Part shown: piece after piece, positions 27,069 to 35,011 of the stretch
Position numbering within the stretch: the stretch's first letter is position 1
Layout: each line of letters opens with the position of its first letter
From: Thermoanaerobaculia bacterium
Lineage (GTDB): Bacteria > Acidobacteriota > Thermoanaerobaculia > Multivoradales > JAHEKO01
Direction of reading: 5' to 3'
Length of the DNA: 64,000 nucleotides
Assembly (NCBI GenBank): GCA_947259925.1
Contig: CAMYOG010000058.1
Coordinates: forward strand, 1-64,000
Made by a program: the position numbers and the translations under genes
The notes under the pieces: model-generated
Databases searched by the model: none
Seen by the model: only the letters and a program-made list of their open reading frames with translations
What the model was told of the DNA's origin: nothing

Positions 27069-27093
27069 ACCCGGGGGCCTGACGCCCCCGGGT
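27069..27093 (+). terminator. 10-bp GC hairpin after sulfatase gene
   Basis: ACCCGGGGGC-ctgac-GCCCCCGGGT is a perfect 10-bp stem between the sulfatase stop and the next start. The following TTCT is too short for a classical terminator, so it may attenuate transcription or protect the upstream mRNA and let the downstream genes be expressed at another level. Confidence 0.6.
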
Positions 27094-27109
27094 TCTAGGA
27101 GTCTCAAGA

Positions 27110-27937
27110 GTGAAGTGTGCCCGCATCATGCTCGTCGCGGTCCTGCTGACAGGCGGTGCCGTGCTCGCGGCCGACGAGCAGGGCTCGAACACCGAGCCGG
27201 AGGAGCCGGCTGCCCGCCCGCGCTACTTCCTGCTACCTATGGAGATCGACGGCGATTCGGGCGCCGCCAACGGCGATGCCGTCATCGGCCGGATCCTGCC
27301 GGCCAACTCCATTCCGCTCGGCGAGAAGTGGCGGCTGCTCAACATCGCTATCGTCAATATCGCCGATGCGCCCGGCGGCAGACCCGGTACTCCGGGAAAC
27401 CCGGAGTCGCCCCCCGGCCCCAGTGTCTTCGGGCTCGGCGACATCAGCGACGCGGTTCTCTTCGCGAAGCACCGCAGCTGGTGGGGCTTCGGCGTCATCT
27501 TCGGGCTTCCCACCGCCACCGCCGATGCCCTGGGCAGCGGCAAGTGGTCGATCGGGCCGGCGTTCCGGGCCGCGCATCAATCGGGACCCTGGCTCCTGAC
27601 CGCGCTGATTGGCAACCTGAGCTCCTTCGCCGGCGACAGCAACCGCGCCTCCACCAACCAGTTGCTGGCAAGGGTCATCGTCCGACGGACTTTCAAGAAG
27701 AGGTGGTTCTTCATCTACGCACCCATCATCACCGCCAACTGGAACGCGAGCTCGGATCAGCGTTGGGTGGTACCGGTCGGCGGCGGCTTCGGCCGGCATG
27801 TGGACCTGCACGGCACGCCGCTCAACATCTCGCTCCAGGCCTACAGCAATGTGGTCCGACCCGACGGGGCGCCGCACAGCGTGTTTCGGGTCGGCTTCGC
27901 GATTCCATTCCGCCTGCCGGACAGGCTAAGGGACTAA
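27110..27937 (+). CDS. outer-membrane protein of the neuromedin-U-like/transporter type
   Basis: 275 residues from GTG at 27110, after 'AGGAG'. Signal peptide ('IMLVAVLLTGGAVLAAD'), then repeated barrel strands ('WWGFGVIFGLPTATADALGS', 'WSIGPAFRAAHQSGPWLLTA', 'VPVGGGFGRHVDL'). The 'P(T/V)A..LGSGKW..GP' pattern and 'VPVGGG' are shared with the next gene, which is a paralogue (27977-28867). Such barrels occur next to sulfatase and DUF1254 genes in Gram-negative genomes and probably take up the sulfatase substrate or release product. Confidence 0.72.
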   Translation: MKCARIMLVAVLLTGGAVLAADEQGSNTEPEEPAARPRYFLLPMEIDGDSGAANGDAVIGRILPANSIPLGEKWRLLNIAIVNIADAPGGRPGTPGNPESPPGPSVFGLGDISDAVLFAKHRSWWGFGVIFGLPTATADALGSGKWSIGPAFRAAHQSGPWLLTALIGNLSSFAGDSNRASTNQLLARVIVRRTFKKRWFFIYAPIITANWNASSDQRWVVPVGGGFGRHVDLHGTPLNISLQAYSNVVRPDGAPHSVFRVGFAIPFRLPDRLRD

Positions 27938-27976
27938 CGCGTCCCAATGACACCAGGAAGAGAGGAGAGATTCCCA

Positions 27977-28867
27977 GTGCTGAACCTCGAGATTCCCAGG
28001 GCCCGATGGTTGGGGCTACTCATGATTGCGGCGTTGTGCTGTCTCGTCACCGCGATCGTCCCGCTGCCCGCTGCTGCCGAGGAACACGGCACGGCCGAAG
28101 AGCACGGCACCAGCGAAGAGCATGCCGAAGAGCACGAGTCGAGCGCCAAGCGGCCCCCGAGCATCGACGCGATGGTGAATTGGTTCTTCGTCAGCATGCT
28201 GCCCGGCGAGGACGACGCGGAGGCCTGGGGCATCGAGTTCGACGCCTCGTTCGACCTCGGCCCCTACCGGGTCAAGAACATCAACTACTTCGAGCTGGCC
28301 GACTATCCGCGTCAGATTCCCGGCCAGCCGCCCGGCAACGAGGACATCGATCCCGGCATCAAGGTCAACACCGGCGTCAACGACCTGATCTCGGGCTTCT
28401 GGGCCTCGAGACGAGGCAAGCCCCACCGCAAGCATCATCTCGCCTGGGGCGCGGCGTTCACGTTTCCCACCGCGTCGAACGACAGCCTCGGCAGCGGCAA
28501 GTACTCCCTAGGCCCGGGCGTCGACTACGAGTACGAGCACGGCAACTGGTTCGCGGGCTTCATCGCGCTCCAGCAGTGGTCGGTCGCCGGCGACTCGAAC
28601 CGCAAGGACGTCAACTTCATGATGATCAAGCCCTTCGCCTACTGGGCGCTCACCGAGAAGTGGAGCTTCACCTACGTGCCGTACGGCATCTCCGTCTACT
28701 GGAATAAGCCCTCTGGTGAGAACATCTACTTCCCGGTCGGCGGCGGCTTCCAGCGCAGCTTCGGCAAGCGCGTCAACGCCTCGCTGCAGGGCTTCCAGAA
28801 CGTGCTGCGGCCGAACAAGGGCACCAAGTACGACGTGCGATTCATGCTCGAGTTCGTCTTCGAGTAG
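27977..28867 (+). CDS. second neuromedin-U-like outer-membrane protein
   Basis: Start placed at GTG 27977, eight bases after GAGGAGAG, rather than the ORF-track start. Signal peptide 'LGLLMIAALCCLVTAIVPLP', a His/Glu-rich linker made of repeated 'EEHGT' units (~35-55, a possible metal-binding patch), then a barrel with 'WGAAFTFPTASNDSLGSGKY', 'FPVGGGFQRSFGKRVNASLQ' and a terminal 'FMLEFVFE'. Paralogue of the preceding gene by pattern. The acidic/His linker is not in its neighbour. Confidence 0.72.
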   Translation: MLNLEIPRARWLGLLMIAALCCLVTAIVPLPAAAEEHGTAEEHGTSEEHAEEHESSAKRPPSIDAMVNWFFVSMLPGEDDAEAWGIEFDASFDLGPYRVKNINYFELADYPRQIPGQPPGNEDIDPGIKVNTGVNDLISGFWASRRGKPHRKHHLAWGAAFTFPTASNDSLGSGKYSLGPGVDYEYEHGNWFAGFIALQQWSVAGDSNRKDVNFMMIKPFAYWALTEKWSFTYVPYGISVYWNKPSGENIYFPVGGGFQRSFGKRVNASLQGFQNVLRPNKGTKYDVRFMLEFVFE

Positions 28868-28922
28868 GCTGGCGAGGATGGCACGGAGCCAACAAGCTCA
28901 AGGACTAGATAAACCGCTCGCG

Positions 28923-28950
28923 GCCCCCAGAAGCGCAAGAGATTGGGGGC
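28923..28950 (+). terminator. hairpin before the DUF1254 gene
   Basis: GCCCCCA (28923-28929) pairs with TGGGGGC (28944-28950) around a 14-base loop. No T-run. Possible attenuator between cluster genes. Confidence 0.4.
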
Positions 28951-28975
28951 GGAGCAGTTCGAATGGAGGTAGCGA

Positions 28976-30457
28976 ATGAAGAAGGTATTGATCTGCTCCC
29001 TCGCGATGAGCATGCTCGCGGGTGCCTGCGCTCAGGGTCCGCAACGAGCTCCAGACGAGCGCTCCACGCAAGCCACGTGGGCGGAGCTGAGGGGACTGGA
29101 GTTCCCCGACAACTATCCCACCGACGAAGCGGCGCAACGGCTCTACGACGAGACGTTGTTCCACCGTGCGACGCAGGTCGTGCTCTGGTCGCTGCCGGCA
29201 ACCACCCTGTGGGCGATGAAGAAGGGGTCGGAGGCGCAGTTCGGCGAAGGCTCCAACGTGTTTCCCATCTGGAAGGACCGGCTCAGCGCCGAGACTCTGG
29301 TGAGTACCCCCAACTCGGACGTCATCTACGGCATGGGCTACCTGGATCTCCAGAAGGACGGACCGACGGTGATCGAGGTGCCGCCGAAGCTCCAGGGCAT
29401 GCTCGACGATTTCTGGCACCGGCCGCTCACCGATGTCGGCTTCGTAGGTCCCGACGAGGGCGAGGGCGGCAAGTACTTGATACTGCCGCCGGATCACGAG
29501 GGTGAGGTGCCGGAGGGCTACTACACCTTCACCTCGCCGACGTACAACGTCTTCGTCTTCTGGCGTGCCTTCATCGAGGATCGCGACACCACCAAGCCGG
29601 TGGCGCTGATGGAGCGCACCCGCATCTATCCGCTCGCCCAGGCCGACAATCCGCCGGAGATGGTCTTCCCCAACGGCAGCGGCCAGCCGGCCGACATGCT
29701 CTACCCGATGGACTACAGCTACTTCGAGGGCCTGGCCGACTTCGTCCAGAACGAGTACGTCGGGCCGGAAGACTGGTCGATGCGGGGCATGATGGCGTCG
29801 CTCGGCATCGTCAAGGGCCAGCCGTTCGAGCCCGACGATCGCATGAAGGAGATTCTGGCCGCGGGCGCCGAGGTCGGGATGAAGATGGCGCAGGCACTGC
29901 GCTTCGGCGAGAAGCTTCCGAACACCCACTACTACGACGACCGGCAGTGGCACAACGTGCTCAACGTCCTCGACGTGGAGTTCAAGCAGGACTCGTATCT
30001 CGACATCGATGCCCGCGTCGGCATGTTCAAGATCGCCTATTCGATCAGCCCGGCGATGGTGCTGAACATGGTCGGCAAGGGGTCCAAGTACCCCTTCGCC
30101 TATCGCGACGCGGACGGAGACTTCTTGTCGGGCGCCAACTCCTACCGGCTGCACATGCCGCCCGACGTACCGGCCGCCAACTTCTGGTCGGTAACCCTGT
30201 ACGACGCCGAGAACGCCTCCGGGCTCCAGAACGGACAGCCCTTCCCTTCGATCGGTTCGCTGTCCGACCTGCAATACAACGACGACGGATCAGTCGACCT
30301 GTACTTCGGCCCCGAACTGCCGGAGGGCGCCCCGGAATCCAACTACCTGCGGACCGTCCCAGGCAGGGGCTGGTTCACGCTGCTGCGGCTCTACAGCCCG
30401 ACCGAAGCGTTCTTCGATCAGACCTGGAGGCCCAGTGACTTCGAGAAGATCGGCTGA
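28976..30457 (+). CDS. DUF1254/DUF1214 lipoprotein
   Basis: 493 residues starting after 'GGAGGTAGCG'. Lipobox 'LAGAC' near residue 18. The N-terminal DUF1254 domain has 'VSTPNSDVIYGMGYLDLQKD' and 'PPKLQGMLDDFWHRPLTDVG'; the C-terminal DUF1214 domain has 'RLHMPPDVPAANFWSVTLYD' and 'YFGPELPEGAPESNYLRTVP'. The domain pair is widespread beside sulfatases and porins but has no settled enzymatic role. It would be anchored in the periplasm. The gene belongs to the sulfatase cluster. Confidence 0.88.
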   Translation: MKKVLICSLAMSMLAGACAQGPQRAPDERSTQATWAELRGLEFPDNYPTDEAAQRLYDETLFHRATQVVLWSLPATTLWAMKKGSEAQFGEGSNVFPIWKDRLSAETLVSTPNSDVIYGMGYLDLQKDGPTVIEVPPKLQGMLDDFWHRPLTDVGFVGPDEGEGGKYLILPPDHEGEVPEGYYTFTSPTYNVFVFWRAFIEDRDTTKPVALMERTRIYPLAQADNPPEMVFPNGSGQPADMLYPMDYSYFEGLADFVQNEYVGPEDWSMRGMMASLGIVKGQPFEPDDRMKEILAAGAEVGMKMAQALRFGEKLPNTHYYDDRQWHNVLNVLDVEFKQDSYLDIDARVGMFKIAYSISPAMVLNMVGKGSKYPFAYRDADGDFLSGANSYRLHMPPDVPAANFWSVTLYDAENASGLQNGQPFPSIGSLSDLQYNDDGSVDLYFGPELPEGAPESNYLRTVPGRGWFTLLRLYSPTEAFFDQTWRPSDFEKIG

Positions 30458-30576
30458 GATAGCCAGTCAGATGACGGAAGGAGATTCAAGGACGAAGCAG
30501 CTACTCGTACTGAAGACGGCGGTGCTCTGCCTATGACGTCAAGCGTTTCGGTCTCACGGTAGGTCCCGAGGTCCCC

Positions 30577-30627
30577 ATGACCGTAACCGAGCGGGCCTAC
30601 ACGAGCCCGATCTGGTACATGCCCTGA
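30577..30627 (+). pseudogene. remnant of a DUF3604 protein C-terminus
   Basis: A 16-codon stretch ends in 'TVTERAYTSPIWYMP' plus stop. 'ERAYTSPIWY-P' is the usual ending of DUF3604 proteins, which commonly accompany sulfatase/DUF1254 clusters. No further DUF3604 sequence is found upstream in the 222-base gap between the DUF1254 and HAD genes, so most of the gene was deleted. Confidence 0.6.
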
Positions 30628-30679
30628 TCGCGGAAGCGCACGAGCTTCGGGGCGGGGCATTATCGAAAGAAGGTAGCGC

Positions 30680-31738
30680 ATGAAGAAAAGAGCAGCCATG
30701 AGGCCTGCACTGGCGGTCGTGGCCGCGCTCTCGATTGGCTGCGCCCAGCCTGGCCAGCAGCCGGCCTCGAGCGACTCCGGTCCCCCCGCGGATTCGACCA
30801 CCGCGGTCGGACTCCCGTCGTGGAACGAGGGCGCGGCCAAGGAAGCCATCGTCGAGTTCGTCGCCCGGGTCACCGACCCGGCCAGCGCGGACTACGTCCC
30901 CGAGCCCGAGCGCATCGCCACCTTCGACAACGACGGCACCCTCTGGTCCGAGAAACCGATCTATTTCCAGCTGCTCTTCGCCATGGATCGAGTCAAGGAG
31001 CTCGCCCCCGAACATCCCGAGTGGAGAGACCGGCAGCCGTTCAAGGGGGTGCTCGAGGGTGATCTCGAAGCCGTGGCCGCCAGCGGTAAGCGCGGCCTGC
31101 TCGAGATGGTGCTGGCGACGCATGGCGGGATGAGCACGGCGGAGTTCGAGGAGATCGTCGAGAGTTGGCTCGCCACCGCCCGGCACCCCGACCGCGACCG
31201 CCCCTACACCGAGCTCGTGTACCAACCGATGCTGGAGCTCCTCGACTACCTGCGGGCCCACGGCTTCCAGACCTTCATCACCTCCGGTGGGGGCATCGAG
31301 TTCATGCGACCGTGGGTCGAGGAGGTCTACGGCATTCCGCCGGAGCAGGTGATCGGTTCCAGCGTCAAGGTCGAGCTCCAGGAGCGCGACGGCGAGCCGA
31401 TCCTGGTGCGACTGCCGGAGCTCGACTTCATCGACGACAAGGAGGGCAAGCCGGTAGGCATCCACAAGTTCATCGGCCGGCGACCGATCGCGGCCTTCGG
31501 CAACTCCGACGGCGACTTCCAGATGCTCGAGTGGGCCACGGCCGGCGAGGGGCCGAGCCTCGGGGTGCTCATCCACCACACGGATGCCGAGCGCGAGTGG
31601 GCCTACGACCGCGACTCGCACGTCGGCCGCCTCGACCGAGGCCTCGACGAAGCCGCCGAGCGGGGGTGGGTCGTGGTCGACATGACGAGGGACTGGAACA
31701 TCGTCCACACCGGTCCGCCGCAGACGGCCCAGCGGTAG
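30680..31738 (+). CDS. HAD-superfamily phosphatase, lipoprotein
   Basis: 352 residues with a lipoprotein signal ('LAVVAALSIGC'). HAD motifs: I 'IATFDNDGTLWSEKP' (nucleophile Asp and acid Asp of DxDGT-type, here DNDGT), II 'FITSGGGIEFM', III Lys near 'IDDKEGKPVG', IV 'AFGNSDGDFQML'. Resembles phosphoserine-phosphatase-like exported HADs that occur next to DUF1254 genes. It dephosphorylates a small molecule in the periplasm. Same strand and spacing as the rest of the cluster. Confidence 0.85.
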   Translation: MKKRAAMRPALAVVAALSIGCAQPGQQPASSDSGPPADSTTAVGLPSWNEGAAKEAIVEFVARVTDPASADYVPEPERIATFDNDGTLWSEKPIYFQLLFAMDRVKELAPEHPEWRDRQPFKGVLEGDLEAVAASGKRGLLEMVLATHGGMSTAEFEEIVESWLATARHPDRDRPYTELVYQPMLELLDYLRAHGFQTFITSGGGIEFMRPWVEEVYGIPPEQVIGSSVKVELQERDGEPILVRLPELDFIDDKEGKPVGIHKFIGRRPIAAFGNSDGDFQMLEWATAGEGPSLGVLIHHTDAEREWAYDRDSHVGRLDRGLDEAAERGWVVVDMTRDWNIVHTGPPQTAQR

Positions 31739-31756
31739 AGATCCTCGAGAGAGGAG

Positions 31757-33076
31757 TTGGCGAACGAACAAGGAGACCGTGAGGCCGTGGGCACTAGCAG
31801 ACGAGCTCAGCCTGTGGGCAGGCGACTAGCCGGATTCGCCCTGCCGCTCGCGCTGCTCGTCGGCGGCGCGGCCGCGGCCGCGGCCGAGGATTCCGACGAC
31901 GAGAGGAGGCAACGGCGAACCGGCAGATGGCTGGAGGACCGGGCCCAATACGATCCGCGGCCGTACGAGGAGGGCGTGCTCGCCGAGGGCTGGCCGGGGA
32001 CGAGCTTCTTCCTCCGCAAGGACCGAATGTGGCTCGAGGACGGCGTAGCGTTCGGCGGCTACTTCTCGGCCAATGTCCAGTCGGGCAGCGAAGGCGGCAA
32101 GGCGCACTCGATCAGCGAGACCCTGCTGCTCGCTACCTGGGAGCCGGTGCGGCGCGGCAACACCGCGGGCCGGCTGGTGATGGGTTTCGCCTACGACTTC
32201 ACGTTCGGCCGACCCACGACGCGGAAGTTCGCCGACAACCTGGGGCTTGTCGAGACCCCGAACGACCTCGACACCGACCCCGACCTCAACTTCGCCACGC
32301 TGGGGCTCTTGCACTGGGAGCAGGAGTACCATCGCGGTTCTGGCCGCGGCTGGGGCTGGCGCGCCGGGCAACTCTACGGGCCCTCCTACTTCGGCATCTC
32401 CGGCTATCTGGACGACGACCGTAGCTACTTCATGGCTCGACCGCTCGCGACCCCGGCTGGCGCCCAGTGGGTGGGCGGCAACGATATCGGGCTGGGCGTC
32501 GATCTGACCGCCTGGAACGGGCCCTGGTACGTCTCCGCCGCGGCGATGGACGGCAAGGCGAACCGCCAGTATCCGCACTTTTCGAGTCTCGCCGACGGCC
32601 AGCTGCTCTATCTCGGCGAGGTCGGCCTGGAGTTCGATCGCGGCGGCCCGAACGAGGCCGCGGTGCGCCTGACCGGGAGCCATCTCGACGTCCACGACGG
32701 CGCCGCTCCCGACAAGGGGCCGGGCCAGTCGGCGATGGTCTCCGGGTATCGCACCTTCGCCGGCCGCTGGGCCCTCTCCGGACGCTGGAGCCGCTCCTGG
32801 AAGCGGCTGTCGTCCGACTATCGCGAGCTCTATGCGCTCGGCCTTCTCTCGCTTCGGCCGCTGTCGCGATCGCTCGACGTCGCGGGCCTCGGGGTCTTCA
32901 CCGGCCAGCCGAGCGACGCCTCGCGGGGCACAGAGTCGGGAGCCGAGCTCTTCTACCGCCTGCAGCTCACCCAGGCACTGAATCTCATGGGGAGCGCTCA
33001 GTACTGGAGTCGCGACCGGGCCGGGGGCGGCTCGGGCGCCTGGGTCGGCGGCCTGCGGGTCAACTTCGAATTCTGA
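31757..33076 (+). CDS. OprB-like carbohydrate-selective porin
   Basis: 439 residues if the TTG at 31757 is used; the GTG at 31787 is an alternative start with its own AAGGAG. Signal peptide 'LAGFALPLALLVGGAAAAAA', then an OprB-type barrel: 'GVAFGGYFSANVQSGSEGGK', 'WRAGQLYGPSYFGISGYLDD', 'QALNLMGSAQYWSRDRAG' and terminal 'GGLRVNFEF'. It would pass sugars or related solutes through the outer membrane. Last gene of the co-directional sulfatase cluster. Its last ~245 bases are duplicated at 33909-34142. Confidence 0.8.
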   Translation: MANEQGDREAVGTSRRAQPVGRRLAGFALPLALLVGGAAAAAAEDSDDERRQRRTGRWLEDRAQYDPRPYEEGVLAEGWPGTSFFLRKDRMWLEDGVAFGGYFSANVQSGSEGGKAHSISETLLLATWEPVRRGNTAGRLVMGFAYDFTFGRPTTRKFADNLGLVETPNDLDTDPDLNFATLGLLHWEQEYHRGSGRGWGWRAGQLYGPSYFGISGYLDDDRSYFMARPLATPAGAQWVGGNDIGLGVDLTAWNGPWYVSAAAMDGKANRQYPHFSSLADGQLLYLGEVGLEFDRGGPNEAAVRLTGSHLDVHDGAAPDKGPGQSAMVSGYRTFAGRWALSGRWSRSWKRLSSDYRELYALGLLSLRPLSRSLDVAGLGVFTGQPSDASRGTESGAELFYRLQLTQALNLMGSAQYWSRDRAGGGSGAWVGGLRVNFEF

Positions 33077-33082
33077 CGCCCA

Positions 33083-33110
33083 ACCGACAACGACCTCGGT
33101 TTCTACGCCC
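33083..33110 (+). repeat. 28-base fragment copied from the downstream OMP gene
   Basis: These 28 bases match 34751-34778 inside the OMP gene at 34343-34936 with one mismatch (core CTCGGTTTCTACGCCC). They begin immediately after the porin stop and end before the nucleotidyltransferase pair, a scar of a former OMP copy here. Confidence 0.65.
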
Positions 33111-33171
33111 GCCACTGCTGGAACGGGTCGGCGATTCGCGCTCTAGGTGCATCGCGAGTCCCGGCGAAACC

Positions 33172-33348
33172 TCAAGGGGCCGCCTGCCGCAGGCGTTCCA
33201 GGGCACCGCTCCTATGGGCGAGCTCGATCGCCTGCTCGAGCCATCGCAGCCGCTGTGCCGGCGTTGCTGAGAGCCATGTCTCCAGCTGAGCGCGCCGGTT
33301 TTCCTCGAAGCTGACCCTCCAGCGCTGCTCGTCTTTCGGTTCGCTCAC
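33172..33348 (-). CDS. 58-residue partner of the nucleotidyltransferase (antitoxin-like)
   Basis: Not a separate entry in the ORF track. GTG at 33348 overlaps the stop of the upstream nucleotidyltransferase gene (GTGA). The product has 'RAQLETWLSATPAQRLRWLE' and 'QAIELAHRSGALERLRQ', a helical small-protein pattern often found next to nucleotidyltransferase genes in two-gene toxin-antitoxin-like modules. Which partner is toxic is not known from sequence. Confidence 0.6.
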   Translation of the reverse strand: MSEPKDEQRWRVSFEENRRAQLETWLSATPAQRLRWLEQAIELAHRSGALERLRQAAP

Positions 33349-33848
33349 TCCGCGTCTCGCTCTCGCCGGGCGATCTCCTCGAGCTGCTCGATATCGACCA
33401 GGTCCTGGGGCCGGCCGGCGATGCGCTTGAGCTCGATGAGATCGGCGAGCGAAGCGATGCGCACCGAGGTCGCTTCGAGCTCCACGAGCTTCGACCGGGA
33501 CCAAAGATCCTCGAAGTCGAGTGGGTTCTCGACGAACAGGTCGACCGCCCGCATCGGGTCGTTCGGATCCAACATCGAGAAGACCTGCATGCTCTTCTCC
33601 CGCGTCCACTCGGCCCGCTTGGCGGGGTCTGCGAAGTCGCCGGCCGGGACCGGTGCTCGCGGCTCGAAGCCGAGGCTGGTCAGGCAAGTCACGACCTTCT
33701 CGGCCTCGGCAGGACTGAGATCGATGATCAGATCGACGTCTGCGGTGAACCTGGCGAAGCCGTGGAGAACGGTTGCCACTCCGCCCACCACCACGTACCG
33801 GGCCTCGGCCTCGTTGAGCGCCTGGAAGATCGGCTCGAAGAGGGGCAC
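33345..33848 (-). CDS. minimal nucleotidyltransferase (AbiEii/DUF6036-like)
   Basis: 167 residues. Nucleotidyltransferase core: 'ARYVVVGGVATVLHGFARFT' followed by 'ADVDLIIDL', giving the G-G..DxD metal motif, then 'RIASLADLIELKRIAGRPQD' with the conserved Lys. Families with this pattern transfer a nucleotide to tRNA or protein and act in toxin-antitoxin or abortive-infection modules. Pairs with the 58-residue gene downstream. The module sits inside a rearranged zone flanked by duplicated porin sequence and is antisense to its surroundings, suggesting insertion. Confidence 0.8.
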   Translation of the reverse strand: MPLFEPIFQALNEAEARYVVVGGVATVLHGFARFTADVDLIIDLSPAEAEKVVTCLTSLGFEPRAPVPAGDFADPAKRAEWTREKSMQVFSMLDPNDPMRAVDLFVENPLDFEDLWSRSKLVELEATSVRIASLADLIELKRIAGRPQDLVDIEQLEEIARRERDAE

Positions 33849-33908
33849 CGAGCGAAGTATAGCCCTCGCTCTCCTGGCCGCCCTCTAGGGTGCTTCGCTC
33901 CACTCCTC

Positions 33909-34142
33909 TCGGCCTTCTCCCGCTCCGGCCGCTATCGCGATCGCTCGACGTCGCGGGCCTCGGAGTCTTCACCGGCCAGCCCCGCGACGCCTCGCGGGGC
34001 ACCGAGTCGGGGGCCGAGCTCTTCTATCGCGTGCAGCTCACCCAGGCACTGAATCTCATGGGGAGCGCTCAGTACTGGAGCCGCGACCGGGCCGGGCGCG
34101 TGGGTCGGTGGCCTGCGGGTCAACGTCGAGTTCTGACGCCCA
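33909..34142 (+). pseudogene. duplicated 3' fragment of the OprB-like porin gene
   Basis: Nearly identical to 32838-33082 (encoding 'SRSLDVAGLGVFTGQP' and 'QALNLMGSAQYWSRDRAG'), with scattered substitutions and an 11-base deletion that shifts the frame before the last strand. There is no 5' part. The nucleotidyltransferase pair lies between the two copies. Confidence 0.85.
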
Positions 34143-34167
34143 CGAAATGTGGGAACGGCATTTCGTG
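34141..34167 (+). promoter_or_regulatory. candidate sigma-54 activator binding site (site E), perfect inverted repeat
   Basis: CACGAAATG...GCATTTCGTG: eight-base arms CACGAAAT/ATTTCGTG around ten bases. It carries the ACGGCATTTCGTG core of the dispersed motif and lies about 85 bp upstream of a -24/-12 element. Confidence 0.6.
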
Positions 34168-34240
34168 TCCGAGTCGGGAAGGGCCACGAATCGCCAAGGT
34201 TTTTCCTTGTTTCTATGGGGCCGAGAAGGGACTCTCGGAA

Positions 34241-34256
34241 TGGCACAGAGCTTGAT
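34241..34256 (+). promoter_or_regulatory. probable sigma-54 promoter of the OMP gene
   Basis: TGGCACAGAGCTTGAT keeps TGGCAC and the spacing to TTG, but the -12 element is GA instead of GC. It lies about 87 bases before the OMP start. Confidence 0.5.
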
Positions 34257-34342
34257 AAGCCCCCTGCGAGCAGGGGTCGCATTCCGACAAGCGACGGCCC
34301 GGTTTCTACATCTAACGGCAACAGACCGAATGGGAGAGTGAG

Positions 34343-34936
34343 ATGAAATTCGTAAGTTCGAGGCTATCCGTAGCTGCCCTGACGATCGTCCTCGTGATGG
34401 GCTGCCTGGTGGTGGGATCGACGCCGGCCGAAGCCGCCGAGTTCAGCGTCTTCGGTTCGTACATGGATTCGGACGATCTGAATGACGCGCCGGGCCTCGG
34501 GTTCCGGGTGGCGTTCTTCGAGCAGATCCAGCTCCAGATCACGGCTTCCTGGTACGACAAGTTCGATGGACTCGTTGTCGTGCCGAGCGGTCCCGTCCAG
34601 ATCGCTGGAGCGACCCCGGTGGTGGTACCGATCGATCTGATTCCGATCGACGTGGGTGGCGCCTACTACTTCGATGAAGATGCCACCGGCGCCTACCTTG
34701 GAGCCGGATTGTCCTACTTCATGCTCGACTCCAGCCTGGGCAACACCAATACCGACAACGAGCTCGGTTTCTACGCCCAGATCGGCTACCAGTCGGGCGG
34801 CGGCTTCTTCGGGGAGCTCGTCTACCGCCTGGCCCAAGGGGAGGTCGAGGGAGTTCCCGTGGTCGGCCCGGAGAGATTCCGGACCGTCAAGTACGACTTG
34901 AACGCGATCGCGGTGAGCGTGGGCTGGCGCTTCTAG
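34343..34936 (+). CDS. small outer-membrane barrel protein (OmpW/OmpX-sized)
   Basis: 197 residues after 'GGGAGAG'. Signal peptide ending 'AEAA', then short amphipathic strands ('LGFRVAFFEQIQLQITASWY', 'IDVGGAYYFDEDATGAYLGA', 'ELGFYAQIGYQSGGGFFGEL') ending 'AIAVSVGWRF' with C-terminal Phe. Typical eight-strand barrel in size. Expressed from its own sigma-54-like promoter, with a strong terminator directly after it, so it is a single-gene unit. Confidence 0.75.
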   Translation: MKFVSSRLSVAALTIVLVMGCLVVGSTPAEAAEFSVFGSYMDSDDLNDAPGLGFRVAFFEQIQLQITASWYDKFDGLVVVPSGPVQIAGATPVVVPIDLIPIDVGGAYYFDEDATGAYLGAGLSYFMLDSSLGNTNTDNELGFYAQIGYQSGGGFFGELVYRLAQGEVEGVPVVGPERFRTVKYDLNAIAVSVGWRF

Positions 34937-34962
34937 CCTGAGGCAGCCGCGGGCTTTCGACG

Positions 34963-34993
34963 GAAGGGGCCGAGCTAGGCGCTCGGCCCCTTC
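34963..34993 (+). terminator. Rho-independent terminator of the OMP gene
   Basis: GAAGGGGCCGAGC-taggc-GCTCGGCCCCTTC is a perfect 13-bp stem followed by TCGTTTC. It lies 27 bases after the OMP stop and before the convergent PIN toxin gene, so it may serve both. Confidence 0.8.
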
Positions 34994-35011
34994 TCGTTTC
35001 GAATGACGAGC

